Positions 1-9,625 of a stretch of 64,000 bases of DNA are shown piece by piece (position 1 is the first letter of the stretch; each line of letters starts with the position of its first letter). Below the pieces are notes generated by a model. It did not search any database. It saw only the letters and a list, made by a program, of their open reading frames with translations, and was not told where the DNA came from. The position numbers and the translations under genes were made by a program. The stretch is from contig NZ_JAVDDS010000012.1 of assembly GCF_030848475.1 (NCBI RefSeq), positions 1 through 64,000 on the forward strand, read 5' to 3'. The DNA comes from Herbivorax alkaliphila (GTDB taxonomy: Bacteria; Bacillota; Clostridia; Acetivibrionales; Acetivibrionaceae).

Positions 1-318
1 CATATTAACACGCTGCACTTCTTATGTCAATACTTTTTTAAAAAAAGTTTTTTTGTCATGTCATCAATCAGCGACAGCTATATTAATATATCAACTTAAT
101 TGATTGTTATCAACCAACCTTCATTATCATTTATCACAATTAATTCAATTTGTATTTATATTTCTTAGTTTTACTTGATTATAAGACTTTTTAATAAATA
201 AAGCTCTCTTTTAAACTTTTATTTTATATACAAAACGCTATTTAAAGCAGCAATAATGTTTCTTCCTTAGATATAGCAGTGTCTCTGATATAAGTTTTAA
301 TACTTAGCTTTAACTTAA
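1..318. other. Non-coding stretch at window edge
   Basis: AT-rich sequence downstream of the leftward deacetylase gene. I see no gene, tRNA or convincing hairpin here; it may belong to the 3' flank of a gene outside the window. Confidence 0.4.
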
Positions 319-321
319 AAA

Positions 322-440
322 TTTATCTTGTTCTAAGACTCCACCTTCTATAAGGTAGAATTGCTCTTATAAATCTTCAGGTGGAGTTGAGTCTCCACCT
401 GAAGCCTCGATGTTTAACTTTAGCTAAACGAGTTCACTTT
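322..440 (-). repeat. Multi-hairpin 3' element, copy 1 (full length)
   Basis: Full copy of the ~120-nt interspersed element, read on the minus strand. It begins AAAGTGAACTCG, then a TTTAGC/GCTAAA hairpin, a 12-bp hairpin with arms CTTCAGGTGGAG and CTCCACCTGAAG, a second hairpin, and a small TCTTA/TAAGA hairpin. The TGA stop codon of the deacetylase gene lies inside the first bases of the element. Confidence 0.85.
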
Positions 441-1321
441 CTATCATTAATATCAATAAGTTCTGGAACCGTCACAAATTCAACTCCATCTTCTTGAAGT
501 TCAGGAATTATTTCATGCAATGACTGTACTGTACCCAGTAAATCCATAGTCCAATGTCCTCCATCGTGCATAAGTATAATTGCTCCTGGATGAATATTGC
601 TAAGAACATTGTTTTTTATTTGTTCAGGTGAAAGCTGCATCCAATCTAAAGAATCAACTGACCAGCCAATAGCTGAATTTCCCAATTCACCAACTTTCTC
701 AACTAATTCTTCATTCAGTGCTCCATAAGGTGGCCGAAATAAACTTGGCTTATATCCCAGTATTTCATTTAGTACATTTTCTGTATCTGTAACTTCCCAC
801 TCTAATCTTTCCACACCCTCTTTGCTGAGATTAGGATGCCAGTAAGTGTGATTTCCCACTGCATGTCCTTCCTCAACTATTCTTTCAGTTATACCTCTAT
901 GTGCAGCTGCTCTTGCTCCAACTAAAAAAAATGTGGCTTTAGCATCATATTTCTTTAAAATATCGAGAATTTGAGGTGTATACCTAGGATCTGGACCATC
1001 ATCAAAAGTTAGTGCAACTCTTTTATCATTCAATGAACCTCGAAGCACTAAAATATTCGGATATTTTTGTTGAAGCAAATTATTTGATATTGGATTAGGT
1101 TTTCTCCCTTCTATTTCAGCTCCTCCTTCAAGCTTCATCATCTCAATTTGTTCATCTGTTAAATTAATCCATTGGCCGGTACGGGGTATGTTTCCCATAT
1201 CAGGTATTTGTTCTCCTTCTAAAGGATTTTGTTCTGATTGATATTTACATGATACAAGCATTATAAGTATTATGATAGAAATAAAATAAAAATACCTTTT
1301 AAATAATAGTTTGTTTTTCAA
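434..1321 (-). CDS. Polysaccharide deacetylase lipoprotein (NodB/CE4 family)
   Basis: Predicted metal-dependent deacetylase acting on cell-surface polysaccharide or peptidoglycan N-acetyl groups, outside the membrane. The N-terminus has a hydrophobic segment ending in the lipobox LVSC (Cys near residue 25), so the mature protein should be lipid-anchored. NodB-type motifs appear in order: TFDDGPD (about 105-111, metal-binding Asp), HTYWHP (about 158-163, two metal-binding His), RPPYG, and ILMHDGGH near the end. Start: I chose the TTG at 1321, because a strong GGGAGG ribosome site sits seven bases upstream and overlaps the next upstream ATG (1339), which itself has no ribosome site. Substrate is not determinable. 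The stop codon is embedded in a repeat element. Confidence 0.85.
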   Translation of the reverse strand: MKNKLLFKRYFYFISIIILIMLVSCKYQSEQNPLEGEQIPDMGNIPRTGQWINLTDEQIEMMKLEGGAEIEGRKPNPISNNLLQQKYPNILVLRGSLNDKRVALTFDDGPDPRYTPQILDILKKYDAKATFFLVGARAAAHRGITERIVEEGHAVGNHTYWHPNLSKEGVERLEWEVTDTENVLNEILGYKPSLFRPPYGALNEELVEKVGELGNSAIGWSVDSLDWMQLSPEQIKNNVLSNIHPGAIILMHDGGHWTMDLLGTVQSLHEIIPELQEDGVEFVTVPELIDINDRK

Positions 1322-1426
1322 AAGTTTATCCTCCCTCATAAAAAATACAAGAATTTAATAACACATACCTTATTATTAAATGTACCAAAGAAAATTATTA
1401 CTCAAAATTAATTTACCATAAAGTAC

Positions 1427-1458
1427 AAAAAACGTTCAGTCAACACTGAACGTTTTTT
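1427..1458 (-). terminator. Terminator after chemoreceptor gene
   Basis: Perfect 13-bp stem AAAAAACGTTCAG/CTGAACGTTTTTT with a 6-nt loop. It can work in either direction and lies downstream of the first chemoreceptor gene, after its repeat element. Confidence 0.8.
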
Positions 1459-1470
1459 ACTATATATATT

Positions 1471-1560
1471 ATCTTATTCTAAGACCCCACCTTTCATAAG
1501 GTGGAGTTGAGTCTCCACCTGAAGCCTCGATGTTTAATTTTAGCTAAACGAGTTCACTTT
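1471..1560 (-). repeat. Multi-hairpin 3' element, copy 2 (internally deleted)
   Basis: Minus-strand copy about 80 nt downstream of the chemoreceptor stop codon. The span between the two AACTCCACCT repeats is missing, leaving one compound hairpin. A terminator follows directly. Confidence 0.85.
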
Positions 1561-1640
1561 TATAAATGAAAAAATTCATATTATAATTTTTAACTTTATA
1601 AAAATTATCCTTTACGCACCTACAAATGTTTTTATATCAG

Positions 1641-3776
1641 TTATTCTATTTTAAAAACTGATATTGATTCATTAAGTTTTTTAGACATTTCATCTAGGTT
1701 TTTCGATAGTTGGGATAACTCTTCTGATGATGCTACCTGTTCCTGAGTTGTAGCTGAAACTTCTTCAGCTATTGATGCGGTTTCCTGAGATATTGCAGAT
1801 ATATTTTGTATTGATTCTGAAGTATCTTTTTTTGATTCAAGAGCACTTTTTATTGACTGAGATACATTATCTACTCGTTCTATTAAACTTTCCATTGATT
1901 TATGTATAGATTTAAATGAATTATCTGTTTCTTTAACAATATTTAATTGCTCTTCCATAAACTCATTTGCATTGTGTGCAACTTTTGTAGTGTTGTCAGT
2001 CTTTTGAAGAATACCATCAATTATAATTTTAATTTCTTTTGATGACTCTTTAGATTGATCTGCTAACTTTTTTACCTCATTTGCAACTACAGAAAAACCT
2101 CTTCCTGCTTCTCCTGCTTTTGCTGCCTCAATTGAAGCATTTAGTGAAAGAAGGTTTGTCTGATCTGCAATTGTAGATATGGTTTTTATTATTTTAACTA
2201 TTTGTTCCATATCTTTACTTAAATTATTTATATCTTTAATAACCTGCCCAGATGCAGAGCTTGTTTGAAATGCTTTTTCATTTAAGGTTTTTACTATATT
2301 TAATGCATTATGACTTAGTTGCTTTGTTCCATTCGCCGTTTCAGCCACAAAATCCATGTTTTTATCCACTTTGTTAATGTCCTCTGATAAAACATTAATG
2401 CTTTCAACGCCACTTGATGAATTTTCAGCCTGTTCACTTGCACCAATAGCCACCTGATTCATTACCTCACTAATCTGTTTTGAAGCAATTTTAGATTTCT
2501 CAGATGCTGTATTAACTAATAATGAGTTTTTTATAACTTTTTGAGATGAATTGCTTACCTGTCCAATAAGTTTTCTTATATTTTTTATCATATGGTTAAA
2601 TCCTCTTATTACGTCTGCTATTTCATCTCTACTGTTATCTTCTATATCATGAGCTAGATTTCCCTCTTTACCCTCATTAATTAATTTTCCCATGTTTTTA
2701 AGAGGAAATGATATACTCATGGATATAAGATATGAAAATATTATTGAGAAAATTATACAAATGGCAATAAAGAACATAACAGAATTCTTTATTGTATTTG
2801 TATCTTCATTAATATATGAAAAAGGTATTTTTCCAACTAAAATCCAATCAGTTCCCTCAATAGACTTATACGAAACCATATGTCCATCAAAATCAAAGTT
2901 TGTCGATGTAGAATCCTCATTTGTAAGTATTTTATTTACAAAATCTTTATTCTCATGGTTGCTGCCAAGACCCTCCATTCTCCTGTTCGAGACATATCTT
3001 CCGTTAGAATCAATAATAAATAAATCTGCACCTTCCCCAAGATTAATGTCACTATATACATTTAAAAAACTCTCATTTCTCAATCCAATCATAATATAAC
3101 CAAGTCTTTCGCTTGTTCTAAGATTATTTATTCTCCTTGTAATTATTAAATGATAAGATTCATCGTATTCAACTGGTGTCCAAACAGGACTTCCACCTCC
3201 ATCTTCAGCAAGTTCTCGTATTCTTTCTCCTTCTTCTATTAAATGATTATTTAAATAATGATTTACTGAATAATGAATCATTTCATCTTCTAAAAATATT
3301 GATCCAAAATTGACAGACCTTACTGATGCTAGCCTTCTAGTAAGTACATCTCTTAAATCAGAATTTGCCCTGTGTATTTCATATTCATTTTGGCTTTCAT
3401 CATTAATAATTCCTAGTGCCTCCTGTACATCACTTGAATGAGCTATTTCTAAAGCATAGTTACCGTGTTTTTCTAATTCTGAATATAAATTACTTTCAGC
3501 TTGTTCAATAATTTGTTGAGAATACATTTCTATTTTAGTCTCTATAGAATTTTTTGATAAATTATAAGAAAAAACTCCAAGCAAAACTAAAGGTATTATA
3601 GAAAGAATAAGAAATGATGCCATCAATCTAAATTTAACTTTTACTCTTCTAAATACACCAATAACAGTTACTAAAATTGCTAATATAAAATTATTACTAC
3701 TTTTTTCTTTTTTATCATTATTTTTTTTTAAGATTTTCTTTTTCCCTTTTATCTTTTTGTATAGATTTTTTATCAT
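1641..3776 (-). CDS. Methyl-accepting chemotaxis protein
   Basis: Transmembrane chemoreceptor signalling to the CheA/CheW kinase complex. It has an unusually long, Lys-rich cytoplasmic N-terminus (about 45 residues), then TM1 (about 48-70), an extracytoplasmic sensor region of about 260 residues with a dCache-like pattern ([12 protein letters not shown] near its end), TM2 (about 331-355), a HAMP linker, and the signalling domain. The hairpin-tip signature is clear around 540-575 ([20 protein letters not shown]). It is a paralogue of the receptor gene at 7265-9388; the two flank gyrA. The ligand is unknown. A structured element with a terminator-like hairpin lies 44 nt upstream (3821-3930), so expression could be controlled by transcript folding. 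No other chemotaxis genes are in the window. Confidence 0.93.
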   Translation of the reverse strand: MIKNLYKKIKGKKKILKKNNDKKEKSSNNFILAILVTVIGVFRRVKVKFRLMASFLILSIIPLVLLGVFSYNLSKNSIETKIEMYSQQIIEQAESNLYSELEKHGNYALEIAHSSDVQEALGIINDESQNEYEIHRANSDLRDVLTRRLASVRSVNFGSIFLEDEMIHYSVNHYLNNHLIEEGERIRELAEDGGGSPVWTPVEYDESYHLIITRRINNLRTSERLGYIMIGLRNESFLNVYSDINLGEGADLFIIDSNGRYVSNRRMEGLGSNHENKDFVNKILTNEDSTSTNFDFDGHMVSYKSIEGTDWILVGKIPFSYINEDTNTIKNSVMFFIAICIIFSIIFSYLISMSISFPLKNMGKLINEGKEGNLAHDIEDNSRDEIADVIRGFNHMIKNIRKLIGQVSNSSQKVIKNSLLVNTASEKSKIASKQISEVMNQVAIGASEQAENSSSGVESINVLSEDINKVDKNMDFVAETANGTKQLSHNALNIVKTLNEKAFQTSSASGQVIKDINNLSKDMEQIVKIIKTISTIADQTNLLSLNASIEAAKAGEAGRGFSVVANEVKKLADQSKESSKEIKIIIDGILQKTDNTTKVAHNANEFMEEQLNIVKETDNSFKSIHKSMESLIERVDNVSQSIKSALESKKDTSESIQNISAISQETASIAEEVSATTQEQVASSEELSQLSKNLDEMSKKLNESISVFKIE

Positions 3777-3820
3777 TATGCTTTCACCTCATTAAAAAAA
3801 TTAATCCACAGATTATAAAT

Positions 3821-3930
3821 AAAAAAGTCGGCTTCGCCGATTTAAGGCTAGGGTAATTCTTTAAAGTACAGCTTTTCGGTAGACTTTTTTGATGCCAGAA
3901 AGCAATGCACTTTATTAGCCATTAAAAAAA
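3821..3930 (-). ncRNA. Two-hairpin leader-like element, copy 1
   Basis: About 110 nt, close to 90% identical to 30788-30897. Read on the minus strand it has a first hairpin around a GGCTAA/TGGCAT-type stem, then AAAAAAGTC, a variable middle, and finally a TCGGC-gaa-GCCGA hairpin followed by CTTTTTT, which is a good intrinsic terminator. The AAAAAAGTC segment can pair perfectly with the terminator's GACTTTTTT tail, so two exclusive folds are possible. It ends 44 nt before the chemoreceptor start codon. I could not match it to a riboswitch class I know. Confidence 0.55.
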
Positions 3931-4017
3931 TTTTATAATTTTACTTTGCCTTATTAAGAACATCGGCAAATTTGTCTTTATTTTTTACTGGTGTTTTTTA
4001 TTTAAAACTTTAGAATA

Positions 4018-4096
4018 AAGCGAAAGCACTATGATAGGGTTAAATTGGCATTATATAATAGCTTGTAACTGAAAAAAGCTAAAGCACTATGATAGG
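4018..4096. repeat. Pair of 21-bp direct repeats, 58 bp apart
   Basis: AAGCGAAAGCACTATGATAGG (first copy, one base shown beyond the core is variable) recurs at 4076 with one change; the 16-base core AAAGCACTATGATAGG is identical (4023-4038 and 4081-4096). They lie between the gyrA terminator and the chemoreceptor leader. Could be regulator binding sites or repeat debris. Confidence 0.5.
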
Positions 4097-4112
4097 ATAT
4101 AAAAACATATTT

Positions 4113-4142
4113 AAAAGCGAAGGTTCTAATCCCTTCGCTTTT
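4113..4142 (-). terminator. gyrA terminator
   Basis: Perfect 11-bp stem AAAAGCGAAGG/CCTTCGCTTTT with an 8-nt loop, followed on the minus strand by T-rich sequence. It is about 140 nt downstream of the gyrA stop codon. Confidence 0.75.
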
Positions 4143-4144
4143 AT

Positions 4145-4256
4145 ATTCTTCTAAAACAACACCTTCTACAAGTTGTTGTTTTTCTTATAATCTTAAGGTT
4201 GAGTAGAATCTCCCCTTTAAGCTTATATTTTTAGCTAGCTAAAAATATTCATTTTT
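4145..4256 (-). repeat. Multi-hairpin 3' element, copy 3 (diverged, structure kept)
   Basis: A strongly diverged copy in the gyrA 3' region. The order of hairpins is the same but the arms have changed together: TTTTTAGCTAGCTAAAAA replaces TTTAGCTAAAGCTAAA, and an AACAAC/GTTGTT stem replaces the GGTGGAG one. The minus-strand order is gyrA stop, element, terminator. Confidence 0.7.
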
Positions 4257-4282
4257 CTTTAAAACCCTATTAGAGTAAAATT

Positions 4283-6775
4283 CTAATCTTCTTCTGTTTC
4301 TTCTTCACATTCCTCATTATCATCAACTTCATTTATTATCCTTGCAACACTTACTAAATATGTTTTAGAATCCATTCTCATAAGTGTAACTCCTTGAGTT
4401 GCTCTTCCTAAAAGACTAATATCTTTAGCACTTATTCTTATAATTGTACCATCTGAACTGATAAGCATAACGTCATCATCTTCACAAACCAGCTTTGTAC
4501 CTGCAATTTTTCCAGTTTTCTCTGTTACTCTATATGTGAGAATTCCTTTTCCTCCTCTGGTTTGCACCTTATACTCGCTAAGCTCTGTCCTTTTTCCAAA
4601 ACCTTTTTCTGTTACAACTAGAAGACTTGTATTTTCAATAAATGCTCCCATTCCAATTACTTCATCACCTTCTGAAAGCTTGATACCTCTCACGCCCTGA
4701 GATACTCTTCCTAATGGTCTTGCATCCTTTTCATTAAATCTTATTGACATTCCATTTCTAGTAACAAGAATAATATCCTTTTCCCCGTCAGTAAGTCTTA
4801 CATCTATAAGTTCATCATTTTCTCTTAATGAAACAGCTGTAAGACCTCCTTTTCTTATATTGTTATATTCCATAAGTCTGGTTTTTTTGACTACACCATT
4901 TTTAGTTGCCAGAATAAGAAATTGATTTTCTTTATATTCTGTAATTGGAATTACAGTTTCAACTTTCTCATCCTGATCTAATTGCAACAAATTAACAATA
5001 GCTGTTCCCTTTGCCTGACGTCCTGACTCAGGTATTTCATAAGCTTTAAGCCTATAAACCTTACCTTTATTGGTGAAAAAGAGCATAAAATTATGTGTTG
5101 ATGTAATAAATAATCTTTCTACAAAATCTTCTTCTCTAGTGCTTAATCCAACAATCCCTTTTCCTCCTCGTCTCTGGCTTTTATAGGTATCAGCAGGAAT
5201 TCTCTTTACGTAACCATAATGAGTAAGGGTTATAACACTTTCCTCTTCTTCAATTAAATCTTCAATATCTATATCACTTTCATCTGGCACTATTTGTGTT
5301 CTTCTCTCATCCGCATATTTATGCTTTATTTCATTTAATTCATCTTTTATAATATTTAAAACCATAAATTCATTTGCCAAAATATCCTTAAAATATTTTA
5401 TCTTTTTTAAAAGTTCCTGATATTCATTTTCAAGTTTTTCTCTTTCTAAGGCTGTAAGCCTTCCCAGTCTCATATCTACGATTGCCTGTGCCTGCTTATC
5501 AGTAAAAGAAAATCTTTCCATTAAACTTTCTTTTGCAAGAGCTTCACTTTTCGATGCTCTAATTATTCTTATAACTTCATCAAGATTATCTATTGCTATT
5601 TTTAATCCTTCTAAAATATGAGCTCTTGCCTCAGCTTTATTGAGGTCAAATTTTGTCCTTCTTACAATAACATCTTTCTGATGATTTATATAATAATCAA
5701 TAGCCTGCCTCATATTAATTACACGAGGCTCAAATTTTTTATCCTCTGTCTGAACAAGGGCAAGCATGTTAACGCTGAAACTATCTTGAAGCTGAGTGTT
5801 TTTATAAAGCTGATTTAACACAACATTTGCATTTGCATCTTTTTTTAGTTCTATAACAATTCGCATTCCATTTCTATCTGATTCATCTCTTAAATCAGAA
5901 ATGCTTTCTACTCTTTTATCTTTAACCAATTCAGCAATTTTTTCAACTAATCTTGCTTTATTAACCTGATAAGGCAATTCTGTAACAACTATCCTCTGCT
6001 TATTTGTGTTCATTTGTTCTATATTTGTAACGGCACGAACTACCACTCTTCCTCTTCCTGTTTTAAAAGCATCTCGAATTCCCCTTTTTCCAACTATAGT
6101 TGCACCTGTAGGAAAATCAGGACCTTTTATTACCTTATTGAGATCTTCAGCTGTTATCTCAGAATCATCTATTACCTTGTTTATTCCATCTATAACTTCT
6201 CCTAAATTATGAGGTGGAATATTTGTTGCCATACCAACAGCAATACCTGAAGATCCATTTACCAAAAGATTTGGAAACCTAGAAGGTAATACAACAGGCT
6301 CAAATTCATGATCATCAAAATTAGGTTTAAAATCAACAGTATCTTTATTTATTTCCTTCAACATTTCCAGAGAAATTTTAGACAACCTAGACTCTGTATA
6401 TCTCATTGCTGCAGGTGGATCCCCATCTACAGATCCAAAATTACCATGACCGTCAACAAGCATATATCTAAGAGAAAATTCCTGTGCCATACGAACCATA
6501 CTATCATATACTGCTGCATCTCCATGAGGATGATATTTACCCAAAACTTCACCCACTGTAGTTGCACACTTTCTGTGTGTTTTATCAGGAGTAAACCCTA
6601 GACCATGCATTGCGTAGAGTATTCTTCTATGTACAGGTTTTAAACCATCCCTTACATCTGGTAAAGCACGGTCTATTATTACACTCATTGCATAATCTAT
6701 AAATGACTTTTTCATTTCTGACTCAATATCAACAGGTATAATCCTTTGTGTGTTTGTTTGATTATTATCTGACAT
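4283..6775 (-). CDS. gyrA: DNA gyrase subunit A
   Basis: Breakage-reunion subunit of DNA gyrase, forming A2B2 with GyrB (22941-24860) and introducing negative supercoils. At 830 residues it is a usual length. The active-site Tyr is about residue 126 in AAMRYTESR; the GyrA box QRRGGKG is present at the start of the C-terminal beta-pinwheel; the tail is acidic ([10 protein letters not shown]). At the quinolone-determining position equal to E. coli Ser83 the residue is Ala (HGDAAVYDS, about residue 87). The start ATG has GAGGTAC upstream. In many Firmicutes gyrA follows gyrB; here it lies on the other side of oriC, on the opposite strand, between two chemoreceptor genes, with its own terminator. 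Confidence 0.98.
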   Translation of the reverse strand: MSDNNQTNTQRIIPVDIESEMKKSFIDYAMSVIIDRALPDVRDGLKPVHRRILYAMHGLGFTPDKTHRKCATTVGEVLGKYHPHGDAAVYDSMVRMAQEFSLRYMLVDGHGNFGSVDGDPPAAMRYTESRLSKISLEMLKEINKDTVDFKPNFDDHEFEPVVLPSRFPNLLVNGSSGIAVGMATNIPPHNLGEVIDGINKVIDDSEITAEDLNKVIKGPDFPTGATIVGKRGIRDAFKTGRGRVVVRAVTNIEQMNTNKQRIVVTELPYQVNKARLVEKIAELVKDKRVESISDLRDESDRNGMRIVIELKKDANANVVLNQLYKNTQLQDSFSVNMLALVQTEDKKFEPRVINMRQAIDYYINHQKDVIVRRTKFDLNKAEARAHILEGLKIAIDNLDEVIRIIRASKSEALAKESLMERFSFTDKQAQAIVDMRLGRLTALEREKLENEYQELLKKIKYFKDILANEFMVLNIIKDELNEIKHKYADERRTQIVPDESDIDIEDLIEEEESVITLTHYGYVKRIPADTYKSQRRGGKGIVGLSTREEDFVERLFITSTHNFMLFFTNKGKVYRLKAYEIPESGRQAKGTAIVNLLQLDQDEKVETVIPITEYKENQFLILATKNGVVKKTRLMEYNNIRKGGLTAVSLRENDELIDVRLTDGEKDIILVTRNGMSIRFNEKDARPLGRVSQGVRGIKLSEGDEVIGMGAFIENTSLLVVTEKGFGKRTELSEYKVQTRGGKGILTYRVTEKTGKIAGTKLVCEDDDVMLISSDGTIIRISAKDISLLGRATQGVTLMRMDSKTYLVSVARIINEVDDNEECEEETEED

Positions 6776-6830
6776 CTCTGTACCTCTTTTCCTATATTTC
6801 TATTTCAAAATGTTCTATGTTAATAAGTAA

Positions 6831-6923
6831 TGGTTAAGAACTAACATCCCTTTTCATCGCTCAAAAACCGTTAAATCATTGGAGTTTTGTGCTTGAGAAT
6901 AGGGCGTTATTTCTAAGTTAGTC
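6831..6923 (-). repeat. Long imperfect hairpin repeat, copy 1
   Basis: Imperfect inverted repeat with arms of about 33-37 nt. Read on the minus strand it starts CTTAGAAATAACGCC and returns through GGTTTTTGAGCGATG. It matches the element at 32863-32950 and, in part, 63355-63392. It lies 55 nt upstream of the gyrA start codon. Confidence 0.6.
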
Positions 6924-7160
6924 CAAAAAATTCGCTGTCTACCATGAATTTTTTTATTTTTTAGAGAACTCTGTGGTTCTTTTACGATAAATTTTAAATT
7001 ATTAGTCATTCATATCTATTTTAATAAAGATTTATAATACTGTCCACTTTTTTTAGTATATTTTTCACCACTTATAAGTATATTAAATTTATTCCCCTGT
7101 TAAAAGCCTTTCACCTCAAGACTTTAACCAAAATTTTAGATATATTACAGCTACATATAT

Positions 7161-7193
7161 AAAAAGAGCATAATATGAAATTATGCCCTTTTT
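7161..7193 (-). terminator. Terminator after second chemoreceptor gene
   Basis: Stem AAAAAGAGCATAAT/ATTATGCCCTTTTT with one G-U type mismatch and a short loop, T-rich on the minus strand. About 70 nt downstream of the stop codon at 7265. Confidence 0.75.
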
Positions 7194-7237
7194 ATTACCA
7201 AATTATTCTTTTTAATCATTATACGTTATAATATTTA

Positions 7238-7266
7238 TTTAGCTTTAGCTAAACGAGTTCACTTTT
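7238..7266 (-). repeat. Multi-hairpin 3' element, copy 4 (first hairpin only)
   Basis: Only the opening part is present: AAAGTGAACTCG plus the TTTAGCTAAAGCTAAA hairpin. It starts directly after the TAA stop codon of the second chemoreceptor gene. Confidence 0.8.
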
Positions 7267-9388
7267 ACTCTGTTTTAAAAACTGATATTGCTTCACTTAG
7301 CAAATTCGCCATTTTATCAAGGTCTTCAGATAAATTTGTTAGTTCCTCTGAAGTGGCTGCCTGCTCCTGTGTTGTAGCAGATACTTCCTGAGCTATTGAA
7401 GCAGTTTCCTCGGAAATAGCTGAAATATTTTGTATTGATTCTGAGGCTTCATCTTTTGATTCTAAAACTTTTTTAATAGAACCAGATACTTCCTCAACAC
7501 AATCCATTAAATTTTTCATAGATTTATTTATTTCTTTAAAAGAATAATCAGTTTTTTTAACTATCTTTAATTGTTCGTTTACAACTTCATTAGCCTCATA
7601 AGCAACATCTTTTGTATTTTGGGTTTTTTGTAAAATATTCATTATTATATTTTTTATATCTTTAGATGAATCTTTAGATTGATCTGCAAGTTTTTTAACT
7701 TCATTTGCAACTACAGAAAAACCTCTTCCTGCATCACCTGCTTTTGCAGCCTCTATAGAAGCATTTAAAGAAAGCAGGTTTGTTTGATCTGCAATTTGAG
7801 ACATTGTTTTAACTATCTTCACTACTTGTTCCATATTAGCACTTAAAGAATCAATATCCTCAATTACTTTTTCTGATGCTGAATTTGTTTGAAAAGCTTT
7901 ATCATTTAGTAATTTTACAATTTCAATAGCATCGTAACTAAGTTTTTTTGTATTGTCTGCAACATCAGATACTGTTTCCATACTATTTTCAACTTTATTA
8001 ATTCCCATTGCAAGGGTACTTATACTTTCTGCACAACTTGCAACGTTTTCAGCTTGATCTGCTGAACCAACTGCTACCTGCTGTATAACTTCACTTATTT
8101 GTTTTGAACTTACATTAGATTTATTTGCTGAACTATTAACCAGTTTAGAACTTTTTATAACTTTTTTAGATGAACTTCCAACCTGATCTATTAACTTTCT
8201 TATACTTACTAACATATGATTAAAACCTGTTATTACATCTGTTATTTCATCTTTTCCATTATCATTTATAGTTAAAGCTAAATTTCCTTTTTTTGCTTCA
8301 TTAATTAAATTTCTCATTTTATTTAACGGCTTTGCTATGCTCATAGATATAATGTATGAAAGCATCATGGAAATTAAAATAAACAGTACAACAAAAAATA
8401 TCATTGACAGTCTTATTCTGTTAGGCTCTTCATTTATATATGAATAAGGTATTTTTCCTACTAAAAACCAATCAGTACCACTTATCTTTTCGTAAAAAAC
8501 CGCATGTTCATTAAAACTTATAGAAGTATTATCAGCTTCAAGATGTAAGTTATTAATTAAATCAGGCTCATCATAATATTCACCAAGGTTTGTCATATTC
8601 CTGTTTGATACATTTCTTCCTTCTGAATCAATAATAAATAAATCTGCCCCATCTCCTAAATATATATCTCTATATAAATTACCAATAACACTATTTTCTA
8701 TGCTCATAAATAAATATCCCTGTTTTTGATTTGTCCTCAAGTCATAAATTATGCGTGCAGATAATAAATAATAGTCATTATCTCTTTTAACTGAACTTAT
8801 TATTGTAGATCTTTCATTTTCTTCTATAAGTCCTTTCATGTCCTCAATAACTTGCTCATCATCGAAAAAACTATTACTGCGTAAATCTATTTGTGAATAA
8901 TTATCCGGTAGTACTCTAGCAAATGAAATAGAATTATTGTTAGACAGTCTTGACACTAAAAAGTCACTTATTTCTCTTTCTGCTGATATATTGTTTTGAT
9001 TTGTGTCATCATTAAGAATTCTTATATTTTCCTGTAACGTTTGTGAAGTGCTCAATTCAAAAGAAAAATCTCTAAGACTTTCTAATTCATTATCTATATT
9101 ATTCTCAACTTGATCTACTATTTGATTTGTGTAATCATTAATTTTAGTGTTTATTGAGTTTTTTGATATAGAAAAGGAAAATACACCTGTAATTATAAGG
9201 GGTACTGTTGATATAGCAATAAGAGTTATTATTAATCTGTTTCTAACTTTTGTTCTTCTAATTATATTATAATCTTTATCAAATACCTTTTTAAAATCTG
9301 TATCTTTTATTTTTTTTACCTTATCAATAAAATTATCTTTTAAATTTTTTAGTAGGATTTTTGATTTATTGCTAAATTTACCTTTCAT
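7265..9388 (-). CDS. Methyl-accepting chemotaxis protein (paralogue)
   Basis: Second transmembrane chemoreceptor, 707 residues, with the same plan as the one at 1641-3776: a basic N-terminal extension of about 50 residues, TM1 (about 52-75), a large extracytoplasmic sensor, TM2, HAMP, and the signalling domain with [20 protein letters not shown]. The two share long stretches, including the sensor motif [10 protein letters not shown] and GTDW-LVGKIP, but their membrane-distal sensor halves differ, which suggests related but distinct ligands. The start ATG has GGTGAG upstream. A possible SigD-type flagellar promoter lies at 9436-9462. The stop codon abuts a short repeat element. Confidence 0.93.
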   Translation of the reverse strand: MKGKFSNKSKILLKNLKDNFIDKVKKIKDTDFKKVFDKDYNIIRRTKVRNRLIITLIAISTVPLIITGVFSFSISKNSINTKINDYTNQIVDQVENNIDNELESLRDFSFELSTSQTLQENIRILNDDTNQNNISAEREISDFLVSRLSNNNSISFARVLPDNYSQIDLRSNSFFDDEQVIEDMKGLIEENERSTIISSVKRDNDYYLLSARIIYDLRTNQKQGYLFMSIENSVIGNLYRDIYLGDGADLFIIDSEGRNVSNRNMTNLGEYYDEPDLINNLHLEADNTSISFNEHAVFYEKISGTDWFLVGKIPYSYINEEPNRIRLSMIFFVVLFILISMMLSYIISMSIAKPLNKMRNLINEAKKGNLALTINDNGKDEITDVITGFNHMLVSIRKLIDQVGSSSKKVIKSSKLVNSSANKSNVSSKQISEVIQQVAVGSADQAENVASCAESISTLAMGINKVENSMETVSDVADNTKKLSYDAIEIVKLLNDKAFQTNSASEKVIEDIDSLSANMEQVVKIVKTMSQIADQTNLLSLNASIEAAKAGDAGRGFSVVANEVKKLADQSKDSSKDIKNIIMNILQKTQNTKDVAYEANEVVNEQLKIVKKTDYSFKEINKSMKNLMDCVEEVSGSIKKVLESKDEASESIQNISAISEETASIAQEVSATTQEQAATSEELTNLSEDLDKMANLLSEAISVFKTE

Positions 9389-9435
9389 TATTTCTCACCT
9401 CAAAATATATTTAAAATTAATCTTTCCTAATATAT

Positions 9436-9462
9436 TTATCGGTATAATTTAATAAAAATTAA
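9436..9462 (-). promoter_or_regulatory. Possible SigD (flagellar sigma) promoter
   Basis: Read on the minus strand: TTAA, 15 bases, then ACCGATAA, compared with the consensus TAAA-N15-GCCGATAT. It lies about 48 nt upstream of the chemoreceptor start codon. Chemoreceptor genes are classic SigD targets; this is inference from motif and position. Confidence 0.4.
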
Positions 9463-9496
9463 ACTAATTTTTCTGGTAAAATATTAATTATATTTT

Positions 9497-9570
9497 AAAA
9501 CCCCACCTTATATTAAAGTGAATTTTCTATTATAGCCTTCAGGTGGAGTATAATCTCCACCTGAATCTCT
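9497..9570 (-). repeat. Multi-hairpin 3' element, copy 5 (partial, diverged)
   Basis: Minus-strand copy downstream of noc. The central hairpin TTCAGGTGGAG/CTCCACCTGAA is intact; the flanks have drifted. Confidence 0.7.
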
Positions 9571-9625
9571 TATAATATATACATCTATCGTTTAAAGGGT
9601 TAAAAATCAGATTATTTTTTAGCCC

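Noticed and set aside
3821-3930. c-di-GMP riboswitch, suggested by its place before a chemoreceptor gene
   Set aside because: Neither the class I GCAAACC/tetraloop pattern nor the class II pattern is present on either strand.
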